From Fusobacterium perfoetens (GTDB lineage Bacteria > Fusobacteriota > Fusobacteriia > Fusobacteriales > Fusobacteriaceae), in contig NZ_JADYUD010000010.1 of the NCBI RefSeq assembly GCF_021531595.1, positions 1-64,000 on the forward strand: a stretch of 64,000 nt of DNA. Reading direction: 5' to 3'. Both the position numbers and the translations under genes were made by a program. Under the pieces are notes generated by a model. The model was not told the origin of the DNA and did no database searches. It saw only the letters and a program-made list of their open reading frames with translations. Below are positions 9,866-19,716 of this stretch, in pieces (within the stretch, counting starts at the first letter, position 1; each line of letters opens with the position of its first letter).

Positions 9866-12298
9866 TTGCAAATAACAAAAGAACAAATTAAACAAGATTA
9901 TTTAAAAAGACTGACATTTACTTTTGCAGAGGGAGTAAGTGAAGCATCTATTGACCATAAATACTTAGCTCTTGGTAAGCTAATCAAAGATTATGTGACA
10001 GAAGGATGGGCTGAAACTAACAGAGCTTATACTGAGGGAAAAGTAAAGCAAACTTATTATTTTTCAATGGAATTCTTAATAGGTAAACTTTTAGATACAT
10101 ATTTAATTAATTTAGGAATTAAAGATTTATGTTCAGAAGCTCTTGCTGAATTAGGAATAGATTTAGATGAGTTAGCTGCTATGGAACCTGATGCAGGACT
10201 TGGAAACGGAGGTCTTGGAAGACTTGCTGCATGCTTTATGGACTCTATGGCATCTCTTTCTTTACCAGCACATGGATGTGGAATTCGTTTTAAACACGGT
10301 CTTTTCAAACAAAAAATTGTTAATGGTTATCAAGTAGAAAAACTAGATGACTGGTTAAAAACAGACTTTGTATGGGAAGTTAAAAAAGCAAACAGAGGTA
10401 TTAATATAAATTTTGGTGGAAATGTTTATATGAGAAAGGTGGGAAACAAGCTTCAGCCTGTTTATGAAAACTGTGAAGTTATAAGAGCTGTCCCTTATGA
10501 TGTTCCTATTGTAGGATTCCACACTAAAAATGTTAACACTTTAAGACTTTGGAGTGCAGAAATTGATGAAAGTGATATTAACTTATCATCACTTCAAAGA
10601 GGAGATTATTTAAGATATCTAGAACATAAATATTCTGTTGAAGAGATTTCTCAAGTTTTATATCCTGATGATTCTAGCGAATCAGGAAGAAGATTAAGGC
10701 TTAAACAGGAATACTTTTTTGTAAGTGCTGGAATTCAAACTATAGTAAACAGATTTAAGAAAACAGGAGAGCCTATAACTGAATTACATAATTATATAGC
10801 TATTCATATAAATGATACTCACCCTGCTGTTGCCGTTGCTGAACTTATGAGAATTCTTCTTGATCAAGAAGGACTTGAATGGGATGAAGCATGGAGAATT
10901 ACAGTGAAAACACTTGCTTATACTAACCATACAATAATGGCAGAGGCTCTTGAAAAATGGCCTAAAGATATGTTTGCAAAACTTCTTCCTAGAATATATA
11001 TGATTGTTGAGGAAATAAACAGAAGATTCTGTCTTGAAGTTTCTAAAAAATATTATGGAGACTGGAACAAGATAAATAATATGGCCATTATTCAAAATGG
11101 AAATATAAGAATGGCCAATCTTGCTATTATAGGATCACATTCTATAAATGGAGTTGCATGGTTACATACTGAAATTTTAAAACATAGAGAATTGAAAGAT
11201 TTCTATGAAATGTATCCTGAAAGATTTAATAATAAAACTAATGGTATAACACATAGAAGATGGCTTATAAAAGCAAATACAGATCTTGCAGATCTTCTAG
11301 TTGATACAATTGGAGATGAATGGGTAGAAAATCCTCTTCAAATAAAAAAATTAATGAATTTTATAGATGATAAAAAAGTTCTTGAAAGATTAGGAAATAT
11401 TAAATACAAAAGAAAAGCAGAAGTTGCTGCTTTTGTTAAAAAAGCTTATGGTATAGAAATAAGTCCAGATTCTATTTATGATATTCAAGTAAAAAGACTT
11501 CATGCTTATAAGCGTCAGCTTCTTAATATATTCCATATAATGAATTTATATAATGAACTGAAAGCTAATCCATCAAAAGATATTGTTCCAAGAACATTCT
11601 TCTTTGGAGCAAAAGCTGCACCTGCTTATTATTTAGCTAAACAAATTATAAAACTTATAAACTGTGTAGCTGACAAAGTTAATAATGATCCTGAAATTAA
11701 TGGAAAAATAAAAGTTGTTTTCCTTCAAAACTATGGAGTAACTCTTGCTGAAAAAGTAATTCCTTCAGGAGATATTAGTGAACAAATTTCAACTGCTTCA
11801 AAAGAAGCATCAGGAACAGGAAATATGAAGTTTATGATGAATGGTGCAATTACTATGGCTACTCTTGATGGAGCAAATGTAGAAATTGATCAAGCTGTTG
11901 GAAGAGACAATATTGTTGTATTTGGATTAACTTCAGAAGAAGTTATGGATTATTATGCTCATGGAGGATATAATGCTTATGAAACATTTAATAATGATCC
12001 AAGATTACAGCTTATTATCAGTCAATTAAAGAATGGTTTCTTTGGAGTAGGAGCAGATGAATTTAATCTTATACTTAGAAACTTATTTGATACTAATGAT
12101 GAATTCTTTGTATTCAAAGACTTTGACTCTTATGTAAAAGCTCAGGAAAAAGTTGATGAATTATATAAAGACAAAGAAAGATGGCTGAAAATGAGCTTAA
12201 CAAATATAGCAAATTCAGGTATATTCTCATCTGATAATACTATTAAGAAATATGCAGATGAAATCTGGAATATAAAACCTCATAAAATAAGTGAATAG
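9866..12298 (+). CDS. glgP: Glycogen/starch phosphorylase
   Basis: GT35 pyridoxal-phosphate enzyme releasing glucose-1-phosphate from alpha-1,4-glucan ends. The length (810) is typical. The PLP-lysine motif is clear in EASGTGNMKFMMNG, followed by TLDGANVEI; the N-terminal GLGNGGLGRLAACFMDS motif is also present. The start is TTG at 9866, with AAGGAG 12 bases upstream; a GTG at 9856 is out of frame. Its presence behind glgA means synthesis and breakdown are encoded on one transcript, so flux must be set by enzyme regulation and not by separate transcription. Confidence 0.96.
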   Translation: MQITKEQIKQDYLKRLTFTFAEGVSEASIDHKYLALGKLIKDYVTEGWAETNRAYTEGKVKQTYYFSMEFLIGKLLDTYLINLGIKDLCSEALAELGIDLDELAAMEPDAGLGNGGLGRLAACFMDSMASLSLPAHGCGIRFKHGLFKQKIVNGYQVEKLDDWLKTDFVWEVKKANRGININFGGNVYMRKVGNKLQPVYENCEVIRAVPYDVPIVGFHTKNVNTLRLWSAEIDESDINLSSLQRGDYLRYLEHKYSVEEISQVLYPDDSSESGRRLRLKQEYFFVSAGIQTIVNRFKKTGEPITELHNYIAIHINDTHPAVAVAELMRILLDQEGLEWDEAWRITVKTLAYTNHTIMAEALEKWPKDMFAKLLPRIYMIVEEINRRFCLEVSKKYYGDWNKINNMAIIQNGNIRMANLAIIGSHSINGVAWLHTEILKHRELKDFYEMYPERFNNKTNGITHRRWLIKANTDLADLLVDTIGDEWVENPLQIKKLMNFIDDKKVLERLGNIKYKRKAEVAAFVKKAYGIEISPDSIYDIQVKRLHAYKRQLLNIFHIMNLYNELKANPSKDIVPRTFFFGAKAAPAYYLAKQIIKLINCVADKVNNDPEINGKIKVVFLQNYGVTLAEKVIPSGDISEQISTASKEASGTGNMKFMMNGAITMATLDGANVEIDQAVGRDNIVVFGLTSEEVMDYYAHGGYNAYETFNNDPRLQLIISQLKNGFFGVGADEFNLILRNLFDTNDEFFVFKDFDSYVKAQEKVDELYKDKERWLKMSLTNIANSGIFSSDNTIKKYADEIWNIKPHKISE

Positions 12299-12337
12299 TT
12301 TTTAATATTCTTATATCTGAAACAGAGAGGACTAATT

Positions 12338-14407
12338 ATGGAATATCTTGCTTTAAACTGGAAAGATGAATATGTAATATTTAACTCACAGGATACAGAG
12401 TACAAAGCTCCTTATGGAGCTGTACCCTGTGGGGAAAAAATAACTTTTAAAATAAAAATCAATGAAAAGGCTATGCCTGAAAATGTAAGACTTCATGTGC
12501 TTGAAGATAACAAAGCTAATCCAAATTGCCCCAATAGAGTAGAATATTCTATGGAACAGCTTCCTGTTAAAAATAAACTAGAGAAAGAAGGAGAAGAAGT
12601 ATATTTGGAATATATATGCACTATTGATTCTCCAAGTGTTCCAAATCTTTTATTCTATTATTTTGAATTAAAACTTACAGGAGGAGTAATTAAGTATTAC
12701 GGTAATAATTATGATGAAATGAGTGGAAGAGGAAATGTTTATGATTCTTTTCCTAAATCATATCAAATAACAACATATTATCCTGAAAGTACAACTCCAG
12801 ATTGGTTTAAAAAATCTATTATTTATCAAATTTTTCCAGACAGATTTTTTAATGGAAATCCAGATGGGAAAATAAATTGCCATAAAAAAAATAGTTTTAT
12901 TTATGGTGATTGGAGTGACACTCCTTTATATATAAAAGGTAAAAATGGAGAGATTCTTCGTTGGGATTTTTTTGGAGGAAATCTTCTTGGTGTAACAAAA
13001 AAACTTGATTATTTAAAAGAAATGGGGATAAATCTTATTTATCTTAATCCTATATTCAAAGCTAGAAGTAATCATAGATATGATACAGGGGATTATAAAG
13101 AAATTGATCCTATGATTGGTACAGAAGATGATTTTAAACAGCTTATAAAAGAGGCTGAAAAAAGAGGAATTAATATAATACTTGATGGAGTTTTTAATCA
13201 TACTGGAATGGACAGCAGATATTTTAATGCCTGTGGAACTTATAATTCAGTGGGAGCTTACAATTCAGTAGGATCTCCATATTACGATTGGTATACTTTC
13301 TATAAACACCCAAATGATTATGAGTGTTGGTGGGGAGTTAAAGATCTTCCATGTGTAAATGAATTATCTCCATCTTTTATGGATTATATAATAAATGATG
13401 AAGATAGTGTTGTAAATAAATGGATGAAGATGGGAATTAAAGGATGGCGTCTTGATGTGGCTGATGAACTTCCAGGACTTTTCTTAAAAGCTTTAAGAAA
13501 AAAATGTCATGAAACAGATAAAGATTCAATTCTTCTTGGAGAAGTATGGGAAGATGCTACAAATAAAATAAGTTATAATGTAAGAAGGGAATATATGTGT
13601 GGAGAAGAACTTGATTCTGTCACAAATTATCCTTTCAGAAATTATTTTATTGACTTTTTCTCAAATAAATTTGACAGTTTTAAATTGGCAGGCTTTTTTG
13701 AAAAAATGAAAGAAAATTATCCCAAAGAAAATTTTTATTCTCTTGTAAATATATTAGGTACACATGATGTTGTAAGAATACTTACTATGACTGAAGGTGT
13801 AGCTGGAACTATGCAAGATATAGTTTATAAAAAAGAACTTTACAGGGAAAAGATTCTTCAAAAGGGAGGGCTTTTAAGAAACCTTGAGATTAAAATTTTC
13901 AAGCTTATAATTCTTATGCAAATGACTTTCCCAGGAGTTCCTATCATATACTATGGAGATGAAGCTGGAGTAAGGGGAGGAGCTGATCCTGATAACAGGC
14001 GTACATTCCCTTGGGGAAATGAAGATAAGAATATTCAAGATTGGTATAAGTCACTTACATCTTTAAGAAATAGAAATGATTTTTTTACAACAGGATATTT
14101 TAAACAAATACCGATAAATGAAGATGTTTATGGAATTCTTCGTTATTCTTTAAATGAAAAAGATTCTTTTAATAAAAATTTGAAAAAAAGCAACAGTCAT
14201 TTTGCTTTTGTATTTATTAACAGAAATCCGCTTCTTTCGTTTAATGTAAAATTGAGTATAAAAGATTATCCTTATATATTTAAAAACATTTCTTCAGATT
14301 CTTTAAAATCATTTTTTGATAAGGAAAATATAAAAATAACAGAAGAAGAAATAAACTTTACAATAGAACCTTTAAGTTCAAAGATTTTTTCAGATGAAAA
14401 TTTATAA
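12338..14407 (+). CDS. GH13 alpha-glucan hydrolase (neopullulanase/pullulanase-like)
   Basis: A 689-residue glycoside hydrolase of family 13. Residues 1 to about 125 form a beta-rich N-terminal domain of the CBM34 type; the barrel starts near PDWFKKSIIYQIFPDRF. Conserved GH13 regions are present: DGVFNHTG, the nucleophile Asp in GWRLDVADEL, the acid/base Glu in LLGEVWED and the third carboxylate in LGTHDVVRI. No signal peptide is seen, so it acts in the cytoplasm, probably on limit dextrins left by GlgP or on imported maltodextrins. Whether it cuts alpha-1,6 bonds, alpha-1,4 bonds or both cannot be decided from motifs alone. Last gene of the glg operon (39 bp after glgP). Confidence 0.9.
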   Translation: MEYLALNWKDEYVIFNSQDTEYKAPYGAVPCGEKITFKIKINEKAMPENVRLHVLEDNKANPNCPNRVEYSMEQLPVKNKLEKEGEEVYLEYICTIDSPSVPNLLFYYFELKLTGGVIKYYGNNYDEMSGRGNVYDSFPKSYQITTYYPESTTPDWFKKSIIYQIFPDRFFNGNPDGKINCHKKNSFIYGDWSDTPLYIKGKNGEILRWDFFGGNLLGVTKKLDYLKEMGINLIYLNPIFKARSNHRYDTGDYKEIDPMIGTEDDFKQLIKEAEKRGINIILDGVFNHTGMDSRYFNACGTYNSVGAYNSVGSPYYDWYTFYKHPNDYECWWGVKDLPCVNELSPSFMDYIINDEDSVVNKWMKMGIKGWRLDVADELPGLFLKALRKKCHETDKDSILLGEVWEDATNKISYNVRREYMCGEELDSVTNYPFRNYFIDFFSNKFDSFKLAGFFEKMKENYPKENFYSLVNILGTHDVVRILTMTEGVAGTMQDIVYKKELYREKILQKGGLLRNLEIKIFKLIILMQMTFPGVPIIYYGDEAGVRGGADPDNRRTFPWGNEDKNIQDWYKSLTSLRNRNDFFTTGYFKQIPINEDVYGILRYSLNEKDSFNKNLKKSNSHFAFVFINRNPLLSFNVKLSIKDYPYIFKNISSDSLKSFFDKENIKITEEEINFTIEPLSSKIFSDENL

Positions 14408-14421
14408 AGCTTATACAAAAT

Positions 14422-14454
14422 AAAACCGGGAAATAAAAATTCCCGGTTTTATTT
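14422..14454. terminator. Bidirectional terminator between the glg operon and the GNAT gene
   Basis: AAAACCGGGAA (14422-14432) pairs with TTCCCGGTTTT (14440-14450), giving an A-rich/T-rich flanked GC stem usable from both sides. It overlaps the stop codon of the convergent acetyltransferase gene. Confidence 0.92.
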
Positions 14455-14913
14455 AAATTTTTCCATTTTGTAGTTTTCACCATTACATGATTTTGCAATT
14501 CCACCAGAATACTCATATCCCATCTTCTTATAAAAAATATGTGAAGAAAGAGAAGCATCAACTTGAATTCTTTCTGCTCTTAAAAATATTTCATCTTTTT
14601 CAAGCTCTTTGATTAAACTTTTTCCTACTCCTTTTCCATGATATTCAGGAAGAATAAAAAAAGCGACAATAATACTTTCGTTTTCACTGTTAAAAGGTTT
14701 AATAGCTCCACAGCCTATAATTTTTTCATTTTCACATGCCACATACATATGTCCTTCCTGAGCAGTTTTTTTAACTGTTTCAGGGTTATAATATGAAGCA
14801 AATTCAATCATATGTTCTCTTGGATAGTCTTTTATATTTACTTCCATAAGATTTCGCTCTATAAGTTTTGAAATAATTTCAGCATCTTCTTTTTTAAATT
14901 TTCTGATAAACAT
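14449..14913 (-). CDS. GNAT-family N-acetyltransferase
   Basis: A 154-residue acetyl-CoA-dependent transferase. The acetyl-CoA binding motif A is recognisable as LPEYHGKGVGKSLIKELE (about residues 90-107), followed by the VDASLSSHIFYKKMGYE segment typical of motif B in this superfamily. The substrate is unknown. Start ATG has GGGAGGA upstream. Convergent with the glycogen operon; no clear functional partner nearby. Confidence 0.85.
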   Translation of the reverse strand: MFIRKFKKEDAEIISKLIERNLMEVNIKDYPREHMIEFASYYNPETVKKTAQEGHMYVACENEKIIGCGAIKPFNSENESIIVAFFILPEYHGKGVGKSLIKELEKDEIFLRAERIQVDASLSSHIFYKKMGYEYSGGIAKSCNGENYKMEKFK

Positions 14914-14985
14914 AAAAATCCTCCCTTAACAAAATATTTAATTAATTTTTCTAAAAAAATAAAAAAATCCTTTTTTTTAAGAAAA

Positions 14986-16173
14986 TTATTTTAATTTTTT
15001 ATATGTTGAAAGAATGTTAAGTATTTGAATTTTTATTCCAATTAAAAGAGAATCCTCATCTATACTAAAGTTTTCACTATGAAGAGGGGCTGTGATTCCT
15101 TTTTCTTTATTTTTTGTTCCAAGATGAAAAAAAGCACCTGGAACTTTTTCTAAATAATATGCAAAGTCTTCAACTCCCATATCAGTTAATGCTTTTATAA
15201 TAGTATTTTCTTTACCTAAAAGGTTTTCACTGTTTTCTTTTATGATATTAACATATTCATCATGGTTTATAAGAGCATTATAGCTGTCTTTAAAAAGAAT
15301 TTCACCTTTTGCACCATAAGCATTGCTTATCATTTTAACCATATCTTCAAGTCGTTTTTTTAAAACTTCTTTTGTATGATTTGATATGGTTCTCATAGTT
15401 CCTATACATGTAACTTCTTGAGCAATTATATTTTCAGTTTCTCCTCCAGATATTTGTCCAAAAGTTATTACAGCAGAATCCCTAGAATCTATATTTCTAC
15501 TTATAATTGATTGTATACTGCTTATAACTTGTGCAGCAGTTACAATAGCATCTACTCCTTTGCTTGGATATGCTCCATGACAGCTTTTTCCAGTTATTTT
15601 AAATTTTATTCTAGTTGAAGAAGCATTCATTGCCCCATATTTTATTCCTATTTTTCCTGTTTCTAAAGATGGATCCATATGAAGTCCAAAAATAGCACTT
15701 ACATCTTTAAGACAATTATCATTTATCATAGGAAGAGCTCCTCCAGTTGTTTCTTCTGCTGGCTGAAATAAGAATTTTACATTACATGGAAGGTATTCTT
15801 TATTTTCAGATAAAATTTTAGCTACTCCAAGAAGAACAGCCATATGAGCATCATGACCACAGGCATGCATATTTCCATGAAATTTGGAAGTATAAGGACA
15901 TTTATTTTTTTCTATAATTGGAAGAGCATCCATATCTGCTCTTAGTGCAATTGTTATATTTTTATTTTTTCCTTTTAATTCAGCAATAATTCCACTTTTC
16001 CCTATTCCTGTTTTAAATGGAATATTTAATTCTTTAAGTGAAGTTGTGATTATTTTTATTGTTTCAGGAAGATTAAAATCAAGTTCAGGATATTTGTGAA
16101 GCTCATGTCTTATATTAATAACCCAAGGTAAATATTTTTCACTGTCTTTTAAAAATATATTTTGAATTTCCAT
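14986..16173 (-). CDS. M20-family deacylase; candidate N-acetyldiaminopimelate deacetylase
   Basis: A 395-residue zinc-dependent amidohydrolase of the M20 (hippurate hydrolase/AmhX) type. Metal ligands are seen in RADMDALPI, the ACGHDAHMA motif, PAEETTGGA, and FGLHMDPS; a dimerisation lid follows with the GKSCHGAYPSKGVDA segment. It starts at ATG after AAAGGAG and is divergent from the lysine riboswitch-controlled dap operon. That operon encodes the acetylase and aminotransferase of the N-acetyl branch but no deacetylase; this gene would fill the gap. That assignment rests on position and family only; other M20 amidohydrolases hydrolyse N-acyl amino acids or hippurate. Confidence 0.8.
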   Translation of the reverse strand: MEIQNIFLKDSEKYLPWVINIRHELHKYPELDFNLPETIKIITTSLKELNIPFKTGIGKSGIIAELKGKNKNITIALRADMDALPIIEKNKCPYTSKFHGNMHACGHDAHMAVLLGVAKILSENKEYLPCNVKFLFQPAEETTGGALPMINDNCLKDVSAIFGLHMDPSLETGKIGIKYGAMNASSTRIKFKITGKSCHGAYPSKGVDAIVTAAQVISSIQSIISRNIDSRDSAVITFGQISGGETENIIAQEVTCIGTMRTISNHTKEVLKKRLEDMVKMISNAYGAKGEILFKDSYNALINHDEYVNIIKENSENLLGKENTIIKALTDMGVEDFAYYLEKVPGAFFHLGTKNKEKGITAPLHSENFSIDEDSLLIGIKIQILNILSTYKKLK

Positions 16174-16270
16174 AGTTGGTCTCCTTTATTTTATATTTTT
16201 GATAATTGTAAGACGGAGATATTTAAAAGTACAATATATTTTATATATATTTAAAATTTATATTTTAAAC

Positions 16271-16299
16271 TTTTATTTTTTTAGTATTTGCTGTAAAAT
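16271..16299 (+). promoter_or_regulatory. Probable promoter of the lysine operon
   Basis: TTTTAT (16271-16276), 17 bp, TAAAAT (16294-16299). Transcription would begin near 16306, just upstream of the L-box P1 helix. The -35 match is weak. Confidence 0.4.
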
Positions 16300-16316
16300 T
16301 CTTACAAAATCAATAT

Positions 16317-16500
16317 GAACAGATTGAGGCGCAGTTGATAATAGTAGCTGTATAGAGCTTCCCGGCTTTGATATACAGTGAAAGGAGAAACTGCCGAAGT
16401 GTAAAATTTTATGGGGATAGATTTTATGCTGGGAATGCAGATAATATCTGTATAACTGTCACTAGAATTTGCAGGAGTTCTAGTGTTGTGCTTTCTGTTG
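16317..16500 (+). promoter_or_regulatory. Lysine riboswitch (L-box)
   Basis: The L-box core is easy to see: GAGGCGC at 16325-16331, AGTAGC at 16343-16348, and AAAGGAGAAACTGCCGAAG at 16381-16399, followed by the ATGCTGGG and AACTGTCACTAG parts. AACAGA (16318-16323) and TCTGTT (16494-16499) close helix P1. The aptamer binds L-lysine; in this class bound lysine favours the downstream terminator and so shuts off lysC and the dap genes. Placed directly before lysC, this is the expected target. Confidence 0.95.
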
Positions 16501-16544
16501 CGTTTTTTTTAATATAATTTTTTTTAGATTATTTTTAAAATTAC

Positions 16545-16573
16545 CCAGCAGAGAACAATCTGCTGGTTTTTTT
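16545..16573 (+). terminator. Regulated terminator of the L-box
   Basis: CCAGCAGA (16545-16552) pairs with TCTGCTGG (16559-16566) and is followed by seven T, 33 bp before the lysC start. It is the expression platform of the riboswitch. Confidence 0.9.
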
Positions 16574-16605
16574 ATGCAAAAAATTATGTAAAGGAGACGA
16601 ATATA

Positions 16606-17808
16606 ATGAGAGCTGTACTTAAATATGGTGGTTCAAGTGTTGCTGATATAAAAAAAATACAAGCAATAGCAGATTATATAGTAAATTTTAAAGAAATATG
16701 TGATGAAATAGTAGTAGTAGCCTCAGCAATGGGAAAAACAACAGATTTTCTTATTAAAATGGCAAAAGATACATCAGAAAATCCTGATCAAAGAGAACTT
16801 GATTCTCTCCTTGCAACTGGAGAACAACAAACAGTTGCTCTTCTTTCAATGGCGATTAATTCAAAAGGTAAAAAAGCAGTTTCATTAACAGGATATCAAG
16901 CAGAAATAAAAACAATGGGAGTCCATACAAAAAGTAAAATAGAAAGTATAGGAACTGAAAAAATAGAGAACTATCTAAAGAAAGGATATATAGTTATTGT
17001 TGCAGGATTTCAGGGAATAAATGAGAAAGGAGATATTACAACTTTAGGAAGAGGGGGTTCAGATACAAGTGCAGTTGCTCTTGCTGCTTCTCTTAAATGC
17101 CAGTGTAGAATATATACTGATGTTGATGGAATTTATAATGTAGATCCTAGAATTTATTCAAAAGCAAAACTTTTAAAAGAAATTTCTTATGAAGAAATGA
17201 TGGAAATGTCAAATTTGGGAGCTGGTGTAATGGAAACTAGAGCTGTTGAGATTGGCAAAAAATTTGATATACCTATTTTTGTAGGAAAAACTTTAAGTGA
17301 AACAGGAGGAACATATATTATGAACAGAAGTACAGCTTTAGAAGAAAAACTTGTGACAGGAATTAGTATTGCAAAAGATATTTTAATAACAACAATTTTA
17401 AATATACCTTATTCATCAGAAAAAATTGCAGAAATTTTTACTGCAGTTGATAATTATGGACTTAATATAAATATGATAACTCAAAATATTTTAAGAGACG
17501 GAACAACTGAAATTTCTTTTAGCTGTCAAGCATCAGAAAAGTATCTTCTTAATCAGGTAATAAAAAGAGTAGAAGAAATATTTCCAGAAGCTGATATTGA
17601 ATATAGAGAAGGGCTTGGTATGATTTCAGTAATAGGTGTTGGAATGATTAATAATTCAGGAATAGCAGGAAGATTTTTTTCTGCTCTAAGTAAAGCAGGG
17701 GTTAATTTTTATCAAGTGACGACATCAGAAATTAGTATTTCATGTAGCATAGACAGAGGAATGATAGAACAGGCTGTAAATGCAGCAGCAGAAGAATTTT
17801 GCTTGTGA
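16606..17808 (+). CDS. lysC: Aspartate kinase
   Basis: Phosphorylates L-aspartate, first step of lysine/DAP biosynthesis. The kinase domain starts with LKYGGSSVAD (residues 4-13) and contains TLGRGGSDTSAVALA and the TDVDGIYNVDPR motif; two ACT domains (about residues 265-400) give allosteric control. The 400-residue length is typical of the single-function, Firmicutes-type enzyme. Expression is set by the upstream L-box. First of six genes with short gaps (20, 10, -10, 37, 21 bp). Confidence 0.96.
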   Translation: MRAVLKYGGSSVADIKKIQAIADYIVNFKEICDEIVVVASAMGKTTDFLIKMAKDTSENPDQRELDSLLATGEQQTVALLSMAINSKGKKAVSLTGYQAEIKTMGVHTKSKIESIGTEKIENYLKKGYIVIVAGFQGINEKGDITTLGRGGSDTSAVALAASLKCQCRIYTDVDGIYNVDPRIYSKAKLLKEISYEEMMEMSNLGAGVMETRAVEIGKKFDIPIFVGKTLSETGGTYIMNRSTALEEKLVTGISIAKDILITTILNIPYSSEKIAEIFTAVDNYGLNINMITQNILRDGTTEISFSCQASEKYLLNQVIKRVEEIFPEADIEYREGLGMISVIGVGMINNSGIAGRFFSALSKAGVNFYQVTTSEISISCSIDRGMIEQAVNAAAEEFCL

Positions 17809-17828
17809 GAATTAAGTAAGGAGGCATT

Positions 17829-18818
17829 ATGAAAATAGCGATAGTAGGAGCAACAGGTCTTGTAGGAACAACATTTTTAAAAGTTTTGGAAGAAAGAGAT
17901 TTAGGAATTACTGAGCTTTATCTTTTTGCTTCTGCAAAAAGTGCAGGTAAAAAAATAGAATTTAAAGGAAGAGAATATATTGTAAAAGAACTTACAGAAA
18001 AAAGTTTTGATTTAGAAATAGATATAGCATTATTTTCAGCTGGAGGAGATATCAGTAAAAAATATGCTCCAATAGCAGCAGAAAAAGGGATTTTAGTTAT
18101 TGATAATTCATCAGCTTGGAGAATGGATGAGAAAGTGCCTTTGGTTGTACCAGAAGTAAATAAAGAAGTTGCTTTTAAACACATGGGAATAATTGCGAAT
18201 CCAAACTGTTCAACAATCCAATGCATGCTTCCATTAAAAGTACTTTCAGAAAAATATGGACTTAAAAGAGTAATATACAGTACATATCAAGCCGTATCTG
18301 GAACAGGACACAAAGGAATAGAAGATCTTCAGAATGGATTAAAAGGTTTAAAAGCAAAGACTTACCCACATGATATAGTAAATAACTGTCTTCCACATAT
18401 AGACTCTTTTCTTGATAATGGGTATACTAAAGAAGAGATGAAAATGATAAATGAAACAAAAAAAATTCTTGGTCTTCCAAATCTTCCAGTAACAGCAACA
18501 TGTGTAAGAGTACCTGTTATAAATTCTCATTCAGTATCAATAACAGCAGAATTGGAAAATGATTTTGATATAGATGAGATTAAAAAGGATTTTGCTGCTT
18601 TTGAAGGAATAATTCTTATAGATGAGCCTCAAAAAAATATGTATCCTCTTGCAGCTGATGCAACAGGACAAGATAAAGTTTTGGTTGGAAGAGTAAGAAG
18701 AGATTTCAGTAAAGAAAAAAGTATAAATTTATGGGTAGTTGCTGATAATATAAGAAAAGGGGCAGCAACAAATGCAGTTCAGATAGCTGAACTTTTTAAA
18801 AATACAGAAAAATTTTAA
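17829..18818 (+). CDS. asd: Aspartate-semialdehyde dehydrogenase
   Basis: NADPH-dependent reduction of aspartyl-phosphate to aspartate semialdehyde. 329 residues. The Rossmann motif GATGLVGTTFL is at residues 7-17, the catalytic Cys lies in ANPNCSTIQ (about residue 128) and the QAVSGTGHKG and HIDSF segments follow. Co-transcribed between lysC and dapA. Confidence 0.96.
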   Translation: MKIAIVGATGLVGTTFLKVLEERDLGITELYLFASAKSAGKKIEFKGREYIVKELTEKSFDLEIDIALFSAGGDISKKYAPIAAEKGILVIDNSSAWRMDEKVPLVVPEVNKEVAFKHMGIIANPNCSTIQCMLPLKVLSEKYGLKRVIYSTYQAVSGTGHKGIEDLQNGLKGLKAKTYPHDIVNNCLPHIDSFLDNGYTKEEMKMINETKKILGLPNLPVTATCVRVPVINSHSVSITAELENDFDIDEIKKDFAAFEGIILIDEPQKNMYPLAADATGQDKVLVGRVRRDFSKEKSINLWVVADNIRKGAATNAVQIAELFKNTEKF

Positions 18819-18828
18819 GGAGGAAAAA

Positions 18829-19716
18829 ATGGCACTATTTACAGGTTCGGGGGTTGCACTTGTAACTCCATTTAATGAAAATAATGAGGTAAATTTTGAA
18901 AAATTAAGAGAGCTTTTAGAGTTTCACATTGCAAACAGAACAGATGCAATAATAGTTACAGGAACTACAGGAGAGGGTTCTACAATGTCTGACGAAGAAA
19001 AACTTGCAGTAATAAAGTTTTCTGTTGATGTGGCAGGAGGAAGAATTCCTATTATAGCAGGAACAGGTTCAAATAATACGAAGCATGCTGTATGGCTTAG
19101 TAAAGAAGCAGAAAAATTAGGAGCAGATGGACTTCTTGTAGTTACTCCTTATTATAATAAAGGAAATGAAAGCGGAATTTACAGTCACTATAAAGCAATA
19201 GCTGAAAGTGTAAAAATTCCTATAATTCTTTATAATGTTCCTGGAAGAACAGGAGTAAATATGTCTGTAAATCTTATAAAAATTCTTTCAGAAATAGAAA
19301 ATATAACAGGAATAAAAGAAGCCAGTGGTAATATATCTTATGCAGCAGAAATTGCAAGAGAAGTTCCAGAATTAGATCTTTATTCAGGAAATGATGATAT
19401 GACTGTTCCTCTTCTTTCAATAGGAGGAAAGGGAGTTATATCTGTATCAGCAAATATAATCCCAGAAACAGTTCACAATATGGTTATGGCATTTTTTAAT
19501 AGAGATATTGATAAAGCAAGAGAGCTTCAGCTTAAATACAATAATCTTGTAAATTCTCTTTTCATAGAGGTAAATCCAGTTCCTATAAAAGAAGCTATGA
19601 ATTTTTTAGGATATGAAGTAGGTGGATGCAGACTTCCTCTTGGTTCTATGAGTGATAAAAATAAAGAAATACTTTATGATATTTTAAAGGAACATGGGGT
19701 ATCTGAATGGAAATAA
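18829..19716 (+). CDS. dapA: 4-hydroxy-tetrahydrodipicolinate synthase
   Basis: Condenses pyruvate with aspartate semialdehyde. 295 residues, TIM-barrel. The GTTGEG motif (about residues 44-49), Tyr in YYNKG and YNVPGRTG, and the Schiff-base Lys in GIKEASG (about 163) are all present. Its last 10 bases overlap dapB, which suggests coupled translation. Confidence 0.96.
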   Translation: MALFTGSGVALVTPFNENNEVNFEKLRELLEFHIANRTDAIIVTGTTGEGSTMSDEEKLAVIKFSVDVAGGRIPIIAGTGSNNTKHAVWLSKEAEKLGADGLLVVTPYYNKGNESGIYSHYKAIAESVKIPIILYNVPGRTGVNMSVNLIKILSEIENITGIKEASGNISYAAEIAREVPELDLYSGNDDMTVPLLSIGGKGVISVSANIIPETVHNMVMAFFNRDIDKARELQLKYNNLVNSLFIEVNPVPIKEAMNFLGYEVGGCRLPLGSMSDKNKEILYDILKEHGVSEWK